In this document: positions 7,644-18,695 of the stretch, piece after piece
How the letters are laid out: the number at the start of each line of letters is the position of its first letter
Position numbering within the stretch: position 1 is the first letter of the stretch
NCBI GenBank assembly: GCA_947646735.1
Contig: CANTFK010000164.1
Span: 186,001-250,000, forward strand
Direction of reading: 5' to 3'
DNA: 64,000 bases
DNA from: Peronospora farinosa
Taxonomy: Eukaryota > Oomycota > Peronosporomycetes > Peronosporales > Peronosporaceae
The notes under the pieces: generated by a model
Databases searched by the model: none
What the model saw: only the letters and a program-made list of their open reading frames with translations
What the model was told of the DNA's origin: nothing
Program-made: the position numbers and the translations under genes

Positions 7644-10190
7644 ATGATGCGCGTGCCCGGATCTTCGGAAAACGCGGGATTTCACCACGAGTCCCAAGAA
7701 GATACAGATGTTCAAGTCAAGAAGAAACACAAGACCGAAGAGCCTCTGGAAGACCGATCGCCAGTGACTCAAGAAGAAAAAAACGAAAGACCGAAGGACC
7801 GACCGGACCTTGCGAGAGGCCCGGTCAACATGGTCGAGGTAGAACTTATTGAATAGAAACCTAAATACCCTCCCTATGTCCTCATAGAGGACATCTTGGG
7901 TCATGATGCCTATCATGATCCAGAGGACCATCAGCCGACGGTGAAAACTGAGAGGCTAAGGTCCCCCAAAAACACAACAAAACAAGATCGCGCAGTCCAA
8001 GCCGACAAAGTTCCGGATGAAGGCTCCAGGAAACGCCAAGTCGACAGGCCCCGAGAATTCAGGACTGGCATCATGGTCGGACGCTGACGTCACGAAGGCC
8101 TACTACCAACGCAAGCTGGACGCGTTCCTGGAGAGCGACCCCGTAGCGAAGACCCTGGAGATCCGGCAGCTGGGTCAACTCACTGGGCCGGTCTCGACCC
8201 TACCACGGCTGCATACCGTCACAGACGCGATCACTGCGCTGGTCACCCCTTTCGAGAAGCGAACATGGTCGCAGGACGGTTCGATCAGGAAGACCTGCCT
8301 TTCCTGGGATTCGACAGAATCACAACGACGTTATAGAAAATACACAAACGTCTGTCGACCCTCTTCGGTACCACGCCAGCAAATGGATACCTACCTCTGA
8401 CGACTAGCACGCAAACACGGTCCAGGGACAGACAGATGACGCTTCAAGACATCGCGGTCCACCCCCATTGTACGGGGACACCGGACACCCAGGAGAGAAG
8501 CAAGGTACCTACCGTCAAGCGACCAGATTGCAGCAGCTCCGTGGTCGCCAGGATCGTCTTTAACTGGATCAGTCACTAGGATGCCCCTTGGGCCGACTGG
8601 TGCGGCGCTGCTCCAGGCCCAAGCGCGAAGAGCGGAAAAGGATCCACGTGGTCTTGAAACGGCGACGCGTGGCAAAAAGGAAAATCATTCCAATTTCCAG
8701 CCAATGGAATATCAGCAAGAGAAAAAATTGGAATTTGCTCTGCCCCGTGACGAAGATGCTGGGGGGGGGAGAGCCTACCTACCCGGTAGGTGATCTGCAG
8801 ACCCTATTCGACGCGGCGATGGCAAGATTTTAGAATGAACGCCAAGTACCGCGGGCACACTTTAACGGGAGTGTAGCAGGAGGAAGACCAGAGGCGCAAA
8901 GAACGACCGCTCACCATGACCAGCATCCAGGCATACAAATTCCAAGAGGCCACACAGTGATCGACGTCGACATGGAATCCGTCGGTTCTTGTGAGTTCGA
9001 CCAGGACAACATGGATTTGAGGGGACCTCAGTCGATGATGACGAATGCAGCGCTGGGACAGATACAAATATGGTCCCTCGCATCAAACTCTCGGCGACCT
9101 CGGATCTTAAAGAATTTCATGGAAGAGACCAGGACGAAGACAGAGCGCGCAGCTGGGTATCGACGGTCAAGACAGCATTTATAAGAGACCAAGCACCAGA
9201 TGACGAACGATGTCTTGTTTTTGGAGGGTTGCTGACTGGGCCAGCACAGAACTGGTACCGTCAATTGGGTCGCTCAGTCCGAGGAAACTGGAAGGACCCA
9301 GTGCAAGAATTCATGATTCGGTTCTGTGGTACGGGGGTACCTGTCGCCCGCCAGTAGTACCATGCGAAGAAAAGGTCGGAAGAGAACCCGCTGGATTATC
9401 TGTACCGCCTGAATGTGCTTGGACTCAGGGCGAAGATGAAGATTAAGGATGGATCGCCCAAGGTTCAGAGAGATCATGTCGATCACTACATTTTGACGGT
9501 GGACGACCCTGAGCTAGCAGACAAGTTGATCTGGCGGATGTGGGTGAATTGGAGGAAGTATTGACAGCATGTCAGCGATCGAAGTCACGACGAGGCAAGA
9601 TGTTGTTTGGATAAAACAAGTTTCGTCAGAAGGCACCCTTTCTCCCGGACAGACCGAGAGATATGAATTGCCTCTCTATACATGCAGTTCGAGCGTCCCT
9701 GGAAGACTCGAGCTCTGAAGACTCCAGCCAAGAATCTTCGGAGAACGAAGGAGATCTAAGGCGAGTCTACCTTATGGAGAAAGAAGCAGGGAGGGACCCA
9801 GGTGTGAGTTTCTCAAAGAATCTACCGACCAGAGAGGTCGGCCAACATCGACAGGCAGGAGAAAAAGGACCCGGTCCTTCGTCAGCGGTCCCAAATACGA
9901 GATGTGCTTATTGCGGGTCCAAGAAGCATAAGATTTGAATTTGTAAAAGCGATTTACCTGCGACCGCTGTGGAAGGAAAGGTCACCCGTCTGATTGCTGC
10001 CTGTTTGTGTGCAGAGGTTGTGGAGGGATTCATGAGATTGGGAAGTGCCAGATGGAGGAGTTCTACAATTTGTTCCGTCAATGGTACAACCCGGCTAAGC
10101 ATGCAGGAATGTTCCAGGAGAAACTCGAGAAGATGGCAAATTAGGACGCTCGCTAGGTTTGAATCTGGTACGATCCGAGCGTTCTAATTG
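7644..10190 (+). pseudogene. Gypsy-1 gag (capsid and zinc knuckle), broken
   Basis: Several frames read in sequence as one gag. An N-terminal part lies at 7644-8400. A retrotransposon gag (capsid-like) domain lies at 9070-9560, with LKEFHGRDQDEDRARSWV, LLTGPAQNWYRQLGRS and NPLDYLYRLNVLGLRAK. A cysteine-rich knuckle region follows at 9900-10140, with the MEEFYN..RQWYNPAKHAGM tail that also occurs in the 5818 fragment. Gag would package element RNA into virus-like particles. At least five frame changes or stops separate these pieces (for example near 7855, 8085, 9355, 9563 and 9938), so no complete product is possible. The stretch 8400-8950 between the N-terminal and capsid parts is not assigned. 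Confidence 0.75.
7645..7662 (+). promoter_or_regulatory. Candidate tRNA primer-binding site of Gypsy-1
   Basis: The sequence directly after the 5' LTR, TGATGCGCGTGCCCGGAT, has the layout of a primer-binding site: TGG altered to TGA, then a discriminator base, seven acceptor bases and T-stem bases of a tRNA. The primer tRNA is not identified. The first ATG of the gag frame (7644) overlaps it. Confidence 0.3.
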
Positions 10191-10322
10191 TTGTATCGTT
10201 GCATATGTGAGAAAAAAGCCCAAGTAGTATATGGGTATGCCAGTTAAGATTGGAAATTTATCGAAGATTGAACATTACCCTGTGGTACATGTTGCTTTTT
10301 TAAATAAGCCTAATAATTTTAA

Positions 10323-10760
10323 TTGAGAAATGCAGTGATGGCGTTAGACCTATTGCCGAGCGAGTCCAGGGGGTATTGCAAATACCACGCTCCCACAAAA
10401 TGGTTCAGTCAAGCCAAAACCTATGAAAAGGTCAAAAATCACCATTCAAATTTGTTATTCGATACTAGTGCCACGATATCCATCCTGGATATCGCCTTTG
10501 TTCGTAAAGAGTAGCTTTTCAAATTGATGAAGGCGAGCGAAAAGAATACATTGGCATAGGGGGATCAGTATATAACACGGAGAGGCGCACTCGCATCAAG
10601 GTCACACTAAATGGGAACTTGGTGTACATCTTGAAGATGTGGGTAGGCTCTATGGTGGGTCGAGGCCCAATTCTGGGGATGGACTTCAATGTCCCCGCCG
10701 GTATCCGGCTAGACTTGGCAGACGGAACAATCTGTCTCCCCGATGAAGTTTGAGTACAAT
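10323..10760 (+). pseudogene. Gypsy-1 aspartic protease, broken
   Basis: The retropepsin active-site region reads LLFDTSATISILD at about 10445-10490. The usual D-(S/T)-G-A is changed to D-T-S-A, so the key glycine is lost. After a stop, pieces of the flap and C-terminal part follow in other frames, ending with a G-M-D-F-like motif and LADGT.CLPDE near 10680-10750. A working enzyme would cut the gag-pol polyprotein. The stops and the active-site change mean this one cannot. Confidence 0.6.
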
Positions 10761-11750
10761 TGACCGGGCGAAGGACGATTTACAATAGTTGAGTATCAGA
10801 CGTGACGCTGGGTCGGTATGTACAGATATCTGTTGCAGGATGTACGAAGGTCCCTTTAAAAATTTGAACACAGAACAGTGAAAATTGTAGGTCACGAGAG
10901 GAGGACGGTGGGTGACCACCATGATCAAAGGAATAGAACGTCAATAGATATTAAAGATAAACAACGTCAGCCCTCGACTCTTAATATTGCACGAAGATAC
11001 TAAGATAGATATGTAGTTGACCAAGGATCAAGCTCCGAGAGCGCCAAGGTTCGACTCGATAGGCTCTAGAAGGTATTCGGAATGGCTAAATCTGGCCTAC
11101 GAATCTACCACTGACCAGGTCGACCATCAGGTCGACCCAACAGAAGAGGAAGAGGAGCCGCTAGTGAAGAGACCAGAGTATAAGACTCCGTCACACATCT
11201 TACAGCAACCTACGGCCCCAGCCCCAATGATGAATGTGTCGCACCAACTGGTACCCGACGGAGAAGAACAACCGTGTGAAGAGAAGGTGAATTGGCAGGA
11301 GGGAACCGCCCAAGAACGGAGTGTATCTAAAGAAGACCTACATGCAGTGATCACTACCACTGAGAAGGAAGCCAAACTGGTAGACTTGTCGCAGACAGAT
11401 GACCAGGTGTGTTCTTTCGAGAGTGGGGAACTTTAGGCCGAGGACATAAAACAAGGATGGGCGGTCACACCGGAAGTGGACCCCTCATCCAAAGGTATTG
11501 AGTCGGAAGACATATTATTCCTGATCCGGATGGGAACACTCCTGAGGAGGTGACCCAGTTGCGACAAATAATATGGAAGAAGCGACATCTGTTGATGGGT
11601 AAAGGTAACGCCTGGCCCCCAGCCGCCCGAGGGGAGATATGCGACATCGATGTGGGGAATGCAAGGCCGATCGCGCAACGTGGCCCTCAATTCAGAGAAT
11701 AGTTAGACGACCTGATCAAGGGACTTTTATCGACTAGGACCATCCATCTC
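10761..11750 (+). pseudogene. Gypsy-1 protease-RT linker region
   Basis: This stretch lies between the protease and reverse transcriptase. It includes a 139-codon acidic, Glu/Thr-rich open frame at 11017-11436 with no recognised domain. It probably encoded the spacer of the polyprotein. Nothing else was recognised. Confidence 0.45.
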
Positions 11751-11753
11751 GCC

Positions 11754-13080
11754 GTGAGCCAGCCCAATTGTGATCATCGTAAAAAAAAGAACTGGGTCGA
11801 TTACCGATTTTTTATCGACAATCGGTTGGTGAATGATCTCACTCAGCTTATGGTCTACCCTATGCCTTTGATTTATAATTATTGGAGGACCTGGACGGAG
11901 CTTTGTGTTATTGTTCTCTTGACATGGCGAGTGGTTTCTGGGTCGTCAGTATGACCGAAAGGGCGAGACTAATCTCGGCGTTTTTCACGCCATTGGGATT
12001 ATTTGAATGGCTTTGGATGCCTTTTGAGCTTAAGAATGCGCCTCAGATATATCAAAGGGTGTTAGATAATGCGTTATATGGATTCTTACGAATTTCGCCA
12101 GGGGCTACCACTGAGGAAACAGAGGATTTGTTCACAACAGGGGAACCAGATGCAAAATCGGGCCTCTCGATATTGGGTCGACGATCATACATTGACGATA
12201 TACTTGTTCCGGCCGAATCGTGGGACGTATTATGCCAGAAAGTGGAGCGGCTGCTAGACGTGTGTAACTATTGGAATTTGTCGGTCAGTGCCGTCAAGAG
12301 TACGTGGGGATGTCGGAAGGTCGAGTATTTCCAAGGAAGGACTAGAGGCCCACCCAAAAGACCTTCAGTCTTTGTTCGACCTACCTCTACCGACAACGCT
12401 GAAGGCTATGCAATTATTTCTTTGAAGCCTGAATTGCTACAGCAGATATATCGAAGATTATTCCGTATACGCGTCAATCCTCTATGAACTGAGAGAGGTG
12501 GATTTCCACGCTTGGAGGTGCAAATTGAAGGCTAACGATGGACTGATGGCCAAGAAAGAAGACGAAGAAAAATGGTCGAAGGTACAAGTAGCGTTCGCCA
12601 AACTCAAGAATTAGATTGCTACATCGCCCATTCGAAGACATTTCGACCCGGTTAGAGAGGCAGTTATTATTGTCTACGCAATTGAATGGGCCATCTCGGC
12701 GTCATTGGTGCAGTATTACGATGGCCTGTACATGCCGGTAATGTTTACGAGCCGAACCCTCAAGTGAAACGAGCTGAACTATAGCACTATGGAAAAGGAA
12801 GTGCTGGCGTTGTTACGGATATTGGAAACTTGCTTCACGATGTTGGTCACCCGACCTCTCAAGGTTCTGACGAGGCATTCTACACTAGCCTGGATAGTGA
12901 AGTCTTCGGGGTTGCAAGGTCGCTTAGGAAACTGGGCCGCTCTGTTGTCACAGTGGACTTTGGAGATTGTGAAATGCAGAAAGGCGAGGACCAGGTACTG
13001 GGGGCGTTAGCAGCCAGCATCACGCCTCGAGAGAATGTGGACTCCATTCTGTCGTCAATTGATCCCAAGAGCAATCCAGG
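11754..13080 (+). pseudogene. Gypsy-1 reverse transcriptase and RNase H, broken
   Basis: RT motifs appear in order across two frames: the YRFFIDNRLVND entry block, LDMASGFWVV with the first catalytic Asp, a FELKNAPQIYQR block, and YIDDIL with the catalytic Asp pair, all within 11790-12220. A frameshift follows near 12310-12370. The connection region reads on to about 12560. The classical RNase H region follows at 12620-13010, with FTSRTLK and NYSTMEKEVLALL, interrupted by stops. These enzymes would copy the element RNA into DNA. Domain order and wording match the gypsy group rather than copia. Confidence 0.8.
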
Positions 13081-13083
13081 CAA

Positions 13084-13560
13084 GTGGTCGACATACCGAC
13101 GCCCACAGTGGAACTAAATGAAGAACTTTATGTGATGAGTTTCGATGGGTCGGCCCGGGTGAAGCAAGGAGGAGGTGCCTGCAGCGCTATTGTGTGGAGA
13201 CTCCCTGTATGGACTATAGTCGCAGCTACATCGAAATATCTCGACAAGTCTACGGTGAATGAAGCTGAATATGAGGGCATGTTATTGGGCTTTGAACCGT
13301 TGTAGCCAATGGAGCGACGGAGTTTGATTATTTGTGGAGACTCCAATTGGTTATAAGACAGATGCGTGTATAGATTGAATGCAAAGCTTCAGGTTTTTCC
13401 CCGTTGCGGGCCAAGGCGTTGAGTAAGCTCCAGTCGTGGGCCACCCACGCAGTCTTACATGTGAAACGAGACTGGAATCAAAGTGCAGACCAGTTGGACA
13501 GTGCGGTTTTACATCAGCAGCAAGGGGTCGAGTCGATACCAAGAGGAGAGTGGTCAGGTC
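13084..13560 (+). pseudogene. Gypsy-1 second (archaeal-like) RNase H domain, broken
   Basis: This is a second RNase H module downstream of the first. It has a MSFDGSARV strand (first Asp), NEAEYEGMLLGF (Glu), LIICGDSNWL (Asp) and, in a shifted frame, HVKRDWNQSADQL (the late His/Asp region). Archaeal-like RNase H domains added to Ty3/gypsy polyproteins are known from oomycetes and, independently, plants. Two breaks, near 13305 and 13360, prevent a full product. Confidence 0.7.
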
Positions 13561-13683
13561 TAAAAAAAATCAATCGGCTGCCAGAGGTGTTGGTCCCTAG
13601 AGACCGGGGTCCGTCGGTCAAGGTATCTGCGGTGACGAGATCACGGTTCCCCGTCAGACTATCTGGAGAGGTCATGCAGGAAG

Positions 13684-14720
13684 ATGTTTGTACAACAACT
13701 CCGGATGGACAGGATCCGAGATGCGCAAGAAGAGGAGATCTGGGTACGCGAGTTGAAGGCATATTTGAAGGGAGACTGGAAGGACTTGTCAGTGGAATCG
13801 GCCAGAACTTGCAGCAAAATGTCGGAAGATTACGAGATAAGTGAAGAAGGGCTGCTAGTGTACTGCCCCGGCCAGAGGATCAAGGGAGACGACGAGACAT
13901 AACTGCCAGATTGGTGATACCCGAGAGTTTCCAAACCGACGTCCTCCATCACTATCATACGAGTTTGGAGGGCGGCCATCTGGGAATCGGGCGTACTTAT
14001 CATCGGATCCGACGATATTGTCATTGGAAAGGTCTTTTTCGGAGTGTCCAGAAATATGTGGGTCTGTGCATGGATTGTGAGACTGGGAAAGGAAGGCCCA
14101 CTTTACAAGGGAAGTCTCCGAGGAATGTCGGGGCGACTTACCCCTTTCCAATTTATCTTTATGGACCACATACCTTCTCTCCCTAAGTCGTATAAAGAAA
14201 ACACGGAACTACTGATCTGGGTCGACCTGTTCACGGGTTACGTTATGGATAAGGCAAGTGCGTCACGGACAGCCCAGACAGTAGCTGAGGGACATGATGA
14301 ATGCGTTTTCCGCCGTTTTGGCGTCAGTGAGACTATCCGTCACCATCGGGAGCCGGGGTTTATGTCGGAATTCTTCCAAGCTTTCAGTCGCATGGTGGGT
14401 CAACGTCAGAGAGCGACCATGGCCTACCGACCTCAAGCGAACGGCAATGCGGAGAGAATGGTCCAGACTCTAACGAGATCGCTCAAGATGTACGTAGCCG
14501 ACGTGGGACAGCGAGACTGGGATGAATACGCGGAACGATCAACGTTCGCGTTAAATACGGCTCAAGACAGAGTGCGGGAGGAAACACCGTTCTATCTGGT
14601 CCATGGATCGGATGCTAGGACAACTCCTAAGACAATGTTGCCGGTGGTAAACACTCGACGTCGAGAATCAGGACCTCGGAGATGGAGATATCGGATTCAA
14701 AGTCACTATCAGCGATAAAG
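13684..14720 (+). pseudogene. Gypsy-1 integrase, broken
   Basis: The HHCC zinc-binding domain is readable at 13930-14090 (H-x3-H ... GLCMDCETGKG). After a frameshift near 14100-14150 the catalytic core follows at 14155-14640. FIFMDHIPSLP carries the first Asp, and the final Glu is kept in QANGNAERMVQT. The middle catalytic Asp is replaced by His (IRHHREPGFMS). Integrase would insert the cDNA into the host genome. The D-D-E triad is broken here, so this copy is inactive on two counts. Confidence 0.8.
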
Positions 14721-14763
14721 AGACCAAGTCAACGAGAACCTACGAGCGGATAGTAAGGCTGGG

Positions 14764-15310
14764 GTGCAAGCGCATAATGAAGCGATAGTCGGCCACGAAA
14801 TCCAGCCAGGGTCCCGGGTATGGCTATACTTATACCGGGTGAAAGAAGGGTATGCCAAGAAATTGGCTCACCTCTGGCACGGGCCTTTTCGAGTTCTGGA
14901 ATTGGTCGGAGATCATGCAGTACGTTTGGAACTACTAGGCACAGAATACAGAATATTACCAATTGTGCACATTTCTAATCTCAAGCCCGTCAGAGAGTTC
15001 CCCGATCGACCGAACAGCAAGCTGGAAGTAGACAGAGCAGATCGAGTTGACTTCGACAAATGTCTGTTACCAGAAGATAGCTGAATGCGGGAAATTGGAG
15101 GAAGGCGAGTATGAGGTCAAATATATTATGGAGAGTCGTACAGGTAAGAAGACTCGGTATGGACGGCAACAACGAGAACTCCTCGTGCAATGAATGGGGC
15201 ACCCTGACCCCTCGTGGGTAGACGAAGTGGATCTAAATTGCGGAGCTTTACTCCGGGATTTCGAGCGCAAGAAGACAAGCCCTAACCGGTCCAAAGTAAT
15301 GCAAAGCCAT
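14764..15310 (+). pseudogene. Gypsy-1 integrase C-terminal and chromodomain-like tail, broken
   Basis: The first part (14764-15084) is the beta-barrel-like integrase tail with LAHLWHGPFRVLEL and HISNLKPVREFP. In a shifted frame, 15067-15290 reads like a chromodomain: a YEVKYIMESR strand, RELLVQ-stop-MGHPDPSW (a Trp codon changed to TGA) and a final LLRDFERKK helix. Chromodomains of chromoviral gypsy elements help target integration to marked chromatin. The frame change and the stop make it non-functional. Confidence 0.65.
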
Positions 15311-15339
15311 GAAAACTAGCGGAGAGTACCAAGATCCCT

Positions 15340-15980
15340 AGAAGGCATACCATGGTATCGTATTGGTCGACGTGGGTCCCTTATTGGTCGACTTGGGTCC
15401 CTTATTGGTAGACCTGGTCCCTCATTTGTAGAACTGGTCCCTCATTGGTGGACCTGGGTTCCGATGGGAGGACCTTGACTCTTCACGAGTCCGAGGTGTA
15501 GAAGAATGAAGAAAGAAGAAGAAAAACCGACAAGATCACCTAGAAACAGAGAAAAGTATTGCTAAGGAGATGGAAGATGGACATACGCACAAAAAACAGA
15601 GTCGAAGAGAACGAATGTTCGTGTTCAAAGGGAGATTTAAGAGGGCGGACTAAACTTATTCTTGAGGCGAGGGACCAAATTTACAGGATGAGGCACGGAA
15701 GACAACCGATCTTGGGTAGGCCACGGCCACGCGGAATCCGACACATGAAGGGCCTCTAGCAGGTAGACTGGATCTAACCCCTCCTCACGACCAGGTTACC
15801 AGTAAATTGCACGGCGGGTTCGAGGAAGATGTCGGAAGATGGGGTTCAGGAAAATGTCGAGATCACATCGGCCCTTACTCATTTCAACGAAGATAAAGTC
15901 GGTTACTTCCCGCAACGCTCGAGTCGCCCGACTCCGACGCTTCTTCCGCGCGTTATAATACGACACAAGGAAGGGTTCGC
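15340..15980. other. Gypsy-1 internal stretch with a short copy of the LTR minisatellite
   Basis: Bases 15355-15470 repeat the LTR unit 'ggtcgacttgggtcccttatt'. The remainder to 15980 is without a recognised protein, apart from short open frames on the plus strand. It separates the chromodomain from the antisense coding-like region. Confidence 0.5.
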
Positions 15981-15982
15981 CG

Positions 15983-17482
15983 CTATTGGTCCTTATATAT
16001 CCGCAGGCAGTGGGTCGCCTCCCAGATAGCTTGGCTATGCTCCTTGTCGAACCGTGTGTAGGCCGCCGCTAACTGGTCAAACCAGCCGACAGGTCGGATG
16101 GAGACAGGTGGGGTCGGAACTCTGGCTGATACCCAAGGTTCAGCAGTCAGCAGTTTCTGGATCATTGGTGGGTTCACCAGTGACTTCTTTCACATGGGAG
16201 GACGGTCAACAACTCCGTCCGGAAGACCGAACCACCCCCAAGGTATATCCAACTGGTCGACCAAGTCTTTTGGAGACATTGTCACAATGCACCAAGAATT
16301 GACAAGGTTGACCAGCCAAGGTTCCACATTCGCGGCAGAGAAGGTCTTCAGCTGCATGTACCCAGGGGTGATGGCATCATTGGGGAGCAATCAAGAGTCG
16401 GCTGGGAGGGGTGGATTGTCGACCGCAACCGTGGAAGCATCATTTTCCTACCCTGCGATCGACTCAGTCTCTGAGTCAGAATAACCAAACATCGCTCGTT
16501 TCAGCGAGAGGCCTGAAGTCGAAATGGTCTTCTGGAAGGAAGTAGGCGTCGGCGAAAGAGTTAAGAGCTTGTAATAGTGGGGAGTCGACCAGAGGAACGA
16601 GACTTGGCCAGGGCCGGTTGAAGCGTCTCGCTGTCGTCGCTGAGGTCGTCGTCCGAAGAATCCAGCATGACAGGAGAACGGCCGCCAGAGACTCCCGACA
16701 GCGGTATCGCGGATGTTTCGGGTCTCGGAGACTTGGAAACTTTGGAAGGCGCGCGGGGTGACTGCTGCCTGGACCGTTTACCGAGAGCTTTCTCCGGCTT
16801 CGAAGGTGGACATACGGCCGGGGGCGAGACCGCCGAAGAAGGAGCTGGTCCCGGAGGCGGCCCATCGGAGAAGTCGGCGTGGTCGAGCTCCGCTGCGAGA
16901 AGAGAGTTACGTATTCGAATGTTGTCGATCTTCCATCGTAGGCGGCCCACCATTGCCGTCTCGCGCTGAAGTAATTCGCGGAGTTGACCCCCAGCCGGGA
17001 ATTGTCGCGTAACGCCTCTTCCAGGCGCTCACACCGGGCGGCCAATAAGATGGCAGAAGGGGGTCGAAAATTAGTCGACCCTCGCAGTCCTCTATGTGGC
17101 GAGATTGCGCGTCCACGTTAACTTGCAGTTCCTGCAGAGCTACGCGCACGTCTACTGGCGCGGAAGACGGATTGTCGGCGATGGAGACCGAAGTGGCGGA
17201 AGTATCGGCCGACTTGGCAAGAGGCAAAGCGGCGAAGACAGGAAGGCTATCAACGGCGACAGTTTCGGCAGAACTCAAAGGTGAAGAGACTGGCCCGGAG
17301 AGGTCGACCAAAGATGCTTCTTTGGATGGAGGTTCAACCGAAGGTGCGGGGACGACTGAAGCGAGCTCTTCAGACTGTGGGTCAGAACCAGGGGAAGACA
17401 TTGCTGAAACGACACAAGTTAGAAATGGACGACCAACAAAGGGCAAAGTGAAGGACTCACGTGACGGAGGAGGTAAAGACAT
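15983..17482 (-). pseudogene. Antisense coding-like region of Gypsy-1, about 1.5 kb, possibly spliced
   Basis: Read on the minus strand, this region gives a protein-like chain in a few frames. From 17482 (ATG) there is a Ser/Pro/Ala-rich N-terminus. Around 17150-16870 is a coiled-coil-like part (VALQELQVNVDAQSRHIEDCEG; CERLEEALRDNSRL; LRWKIDNIRIRNSLLAAEL). Around 16800-16650 is a basic then acidic part (GKRSRQQSPRAPSK; VMLDSSDDDLSDDS). C-terminal pieces lie at 16560-16480 (LNSFADAYFLPEDHFDFRPL) and 16390-15983 (KTFSAANVEPWLVNLVNSW; GWFDQLAAAYTRFDKEHS). Bases 17460-17404 form a canonical 57-nt intron candidate (GTGAGT ... TTCTAAC ... TTTCAG) whose removal keeps the frame. Several stops and frameshifts break it. 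Plus-strand frames are also open in parts (17094-17510), so strand choice is an inference. No family is recognised. Confidence 0.5.
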
Positions 17483-17518
17483 GCGCGTGCTCGAACCGCT
17501 GTACGGCTGAGCAATTGC

Positions 17519-17527
17519 AAGGGGAGG
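17519..17527 (+). promoter_or_regulatory. Polypurine tract of Gypsy-1
   Basis: AAGGGGAGG lies one base before the 3' LTR start at 17529. This is the usual position of the primer for plus-strand DNA synthesis in LTR elements. Confidence 0.7.
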
Positions 17528-17528
17528 C

Positions 17529-18695
17529 TGTGATGAAGTGCTTGTTTTGATATATGGAGACCCCACAATCCAGTTGGATTCGGATTATAGACCGTGTATC
17601 AGGGAAAAGAGACCATAGAGACAGGGGCCTCGAGGGGGAGCGACCGTTGGCGGAGAACAATCTGCAGGATCCACAAAAGAAAAATCAGTATCAGAGTACT
17701 GGTTAACCGGTACCGAAAGGAGTTGACCATGGTCCTTCATTGGTCGGCCCGGTCTCTCGTTGGTAGACCTGGGTCTCTTGTCGGCCGCCCTCGGCCCCTC
17801 GTCGATAGACTCGGTTCCTCGTTGGTAGACCTGGTTCCCTTGTCGGTTTTTATTAGACCCGATCCCTCATCGGTAGACCCGGTCCCTCGTCAGTAGAACT
17901 GGGTCCTTCATTGGTCGATTTGGTCCCTCGTCGGTAGACCCGGTCCCCATATTGGGTGACCCGGTCCCTCGTTGGTAGACCTGGGTCCCTCGTTGGTCGA
18001 GCTGGTCCCTCGGGGTTTAGCCACATCTGACCAGTTAACACAAGGATCAGACCAGTAGACGCAAGGAATCAGAGCTTCAGGCAATGATAGAGTAAAGAAT
18101 AGGACTATATTAAGTACTACTCAGTTTGCGATCTACGTGGCACGACTCCGTCGTCCTAAAAGAACTTGCTCTAAGCTACCACCTGTTACGGGAAGGGATT
18201 CATTTTGCCCCCCGTTGAAGATAGTTCCGTGGTTAAGTTCAAGCGCGAATAGAGCTCCAGGATATATTTGGCCTGTGAGCTCGTTCGAGTAGCAACACCC
18301 CCAAGATCGGAAGCGGTCTCCCTTACCTACGGTTCGGGAGCAAAGCAAAGGCCAGGTGCTCAATATCCCTGAAACAAGAAGGAAAAGGCCAGGGAAAATC
18401 TCCCTGAAGAATTTGGCTCTAGGTCCACTCTCGACTAGGTCGATTGAGTGGCCACCTACCGGCCCACCGAGTGAAGTATTTCCACTCAAGGCCCCCCCAG
18501 GTCTACCTCCCTCAAGGCAGACGTCCATATCATCACCAAGTCTTCCGAAGAGTGCAACCCGCCAGCCGACGGGTACATAATGTGAGAAGAAGGTACATAC
18601 GCGGCATCGGGATACCCCCTCTGACAGTCGGCATTCCGGGAAGTGAGTGGTGTTTGGGGTCTCATCATATAATTTTGAGAACCCACTCCACCACA
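17529..18695 (+). repeat. Gypsy-1 3' LTR
   Basis: This 1167-bp copy of the LTR at 6474-7643 has the same termini, the same 20-22-bp tandem array (about 17725-18020) and only scattered differences. Confidence 0.85.

Larger units (their letters stand above)
6474..18695 (+). mobile_element. Gypsy-1: decayed Ty3/gypsy LTR retrotransposon with chromodomain
   Basis: This 12.2-kb element is bounded by two direct LTRs (6474-7643 and 17529-18695) that begin TGTGRTGAAGTG and end CCACTCYACCACA. The internal order is gag, protease, reverse transcriptase, RNase H, a second RNase H, integrase, chromodomain-like tail and then an antisense coding-like region. RT before integrase defines Ty3/gypsy (Metaviridae). 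Every protein frame is broken by stops and frameshifts, so it cannot encode its own transposition. The bases flanking the two LTRs (GAGTA left, GTACC right) do not form a clean 4-6-bp target duplication. The left flank is another gypsy fragment, which suggests nested insertion followed by recombination or deletion. Confidence 0.85.

Noticed and set aside
17094..17510. Plus-strand 138-codon frame in the Gypsy-1 3' region
   Set aside because: It is low-complexity Gly/Glu/Ser text with no motif. The minus strand has a better chain with a splice-site pair, though the choice is not certain.
6474..18695. Gypsy-1 as an intact, autonomous element
   Set aside because: Stops, frameshifts and lost catalytic residues occur in gag, protease, RT-RNase H, integrase and chromodomain.
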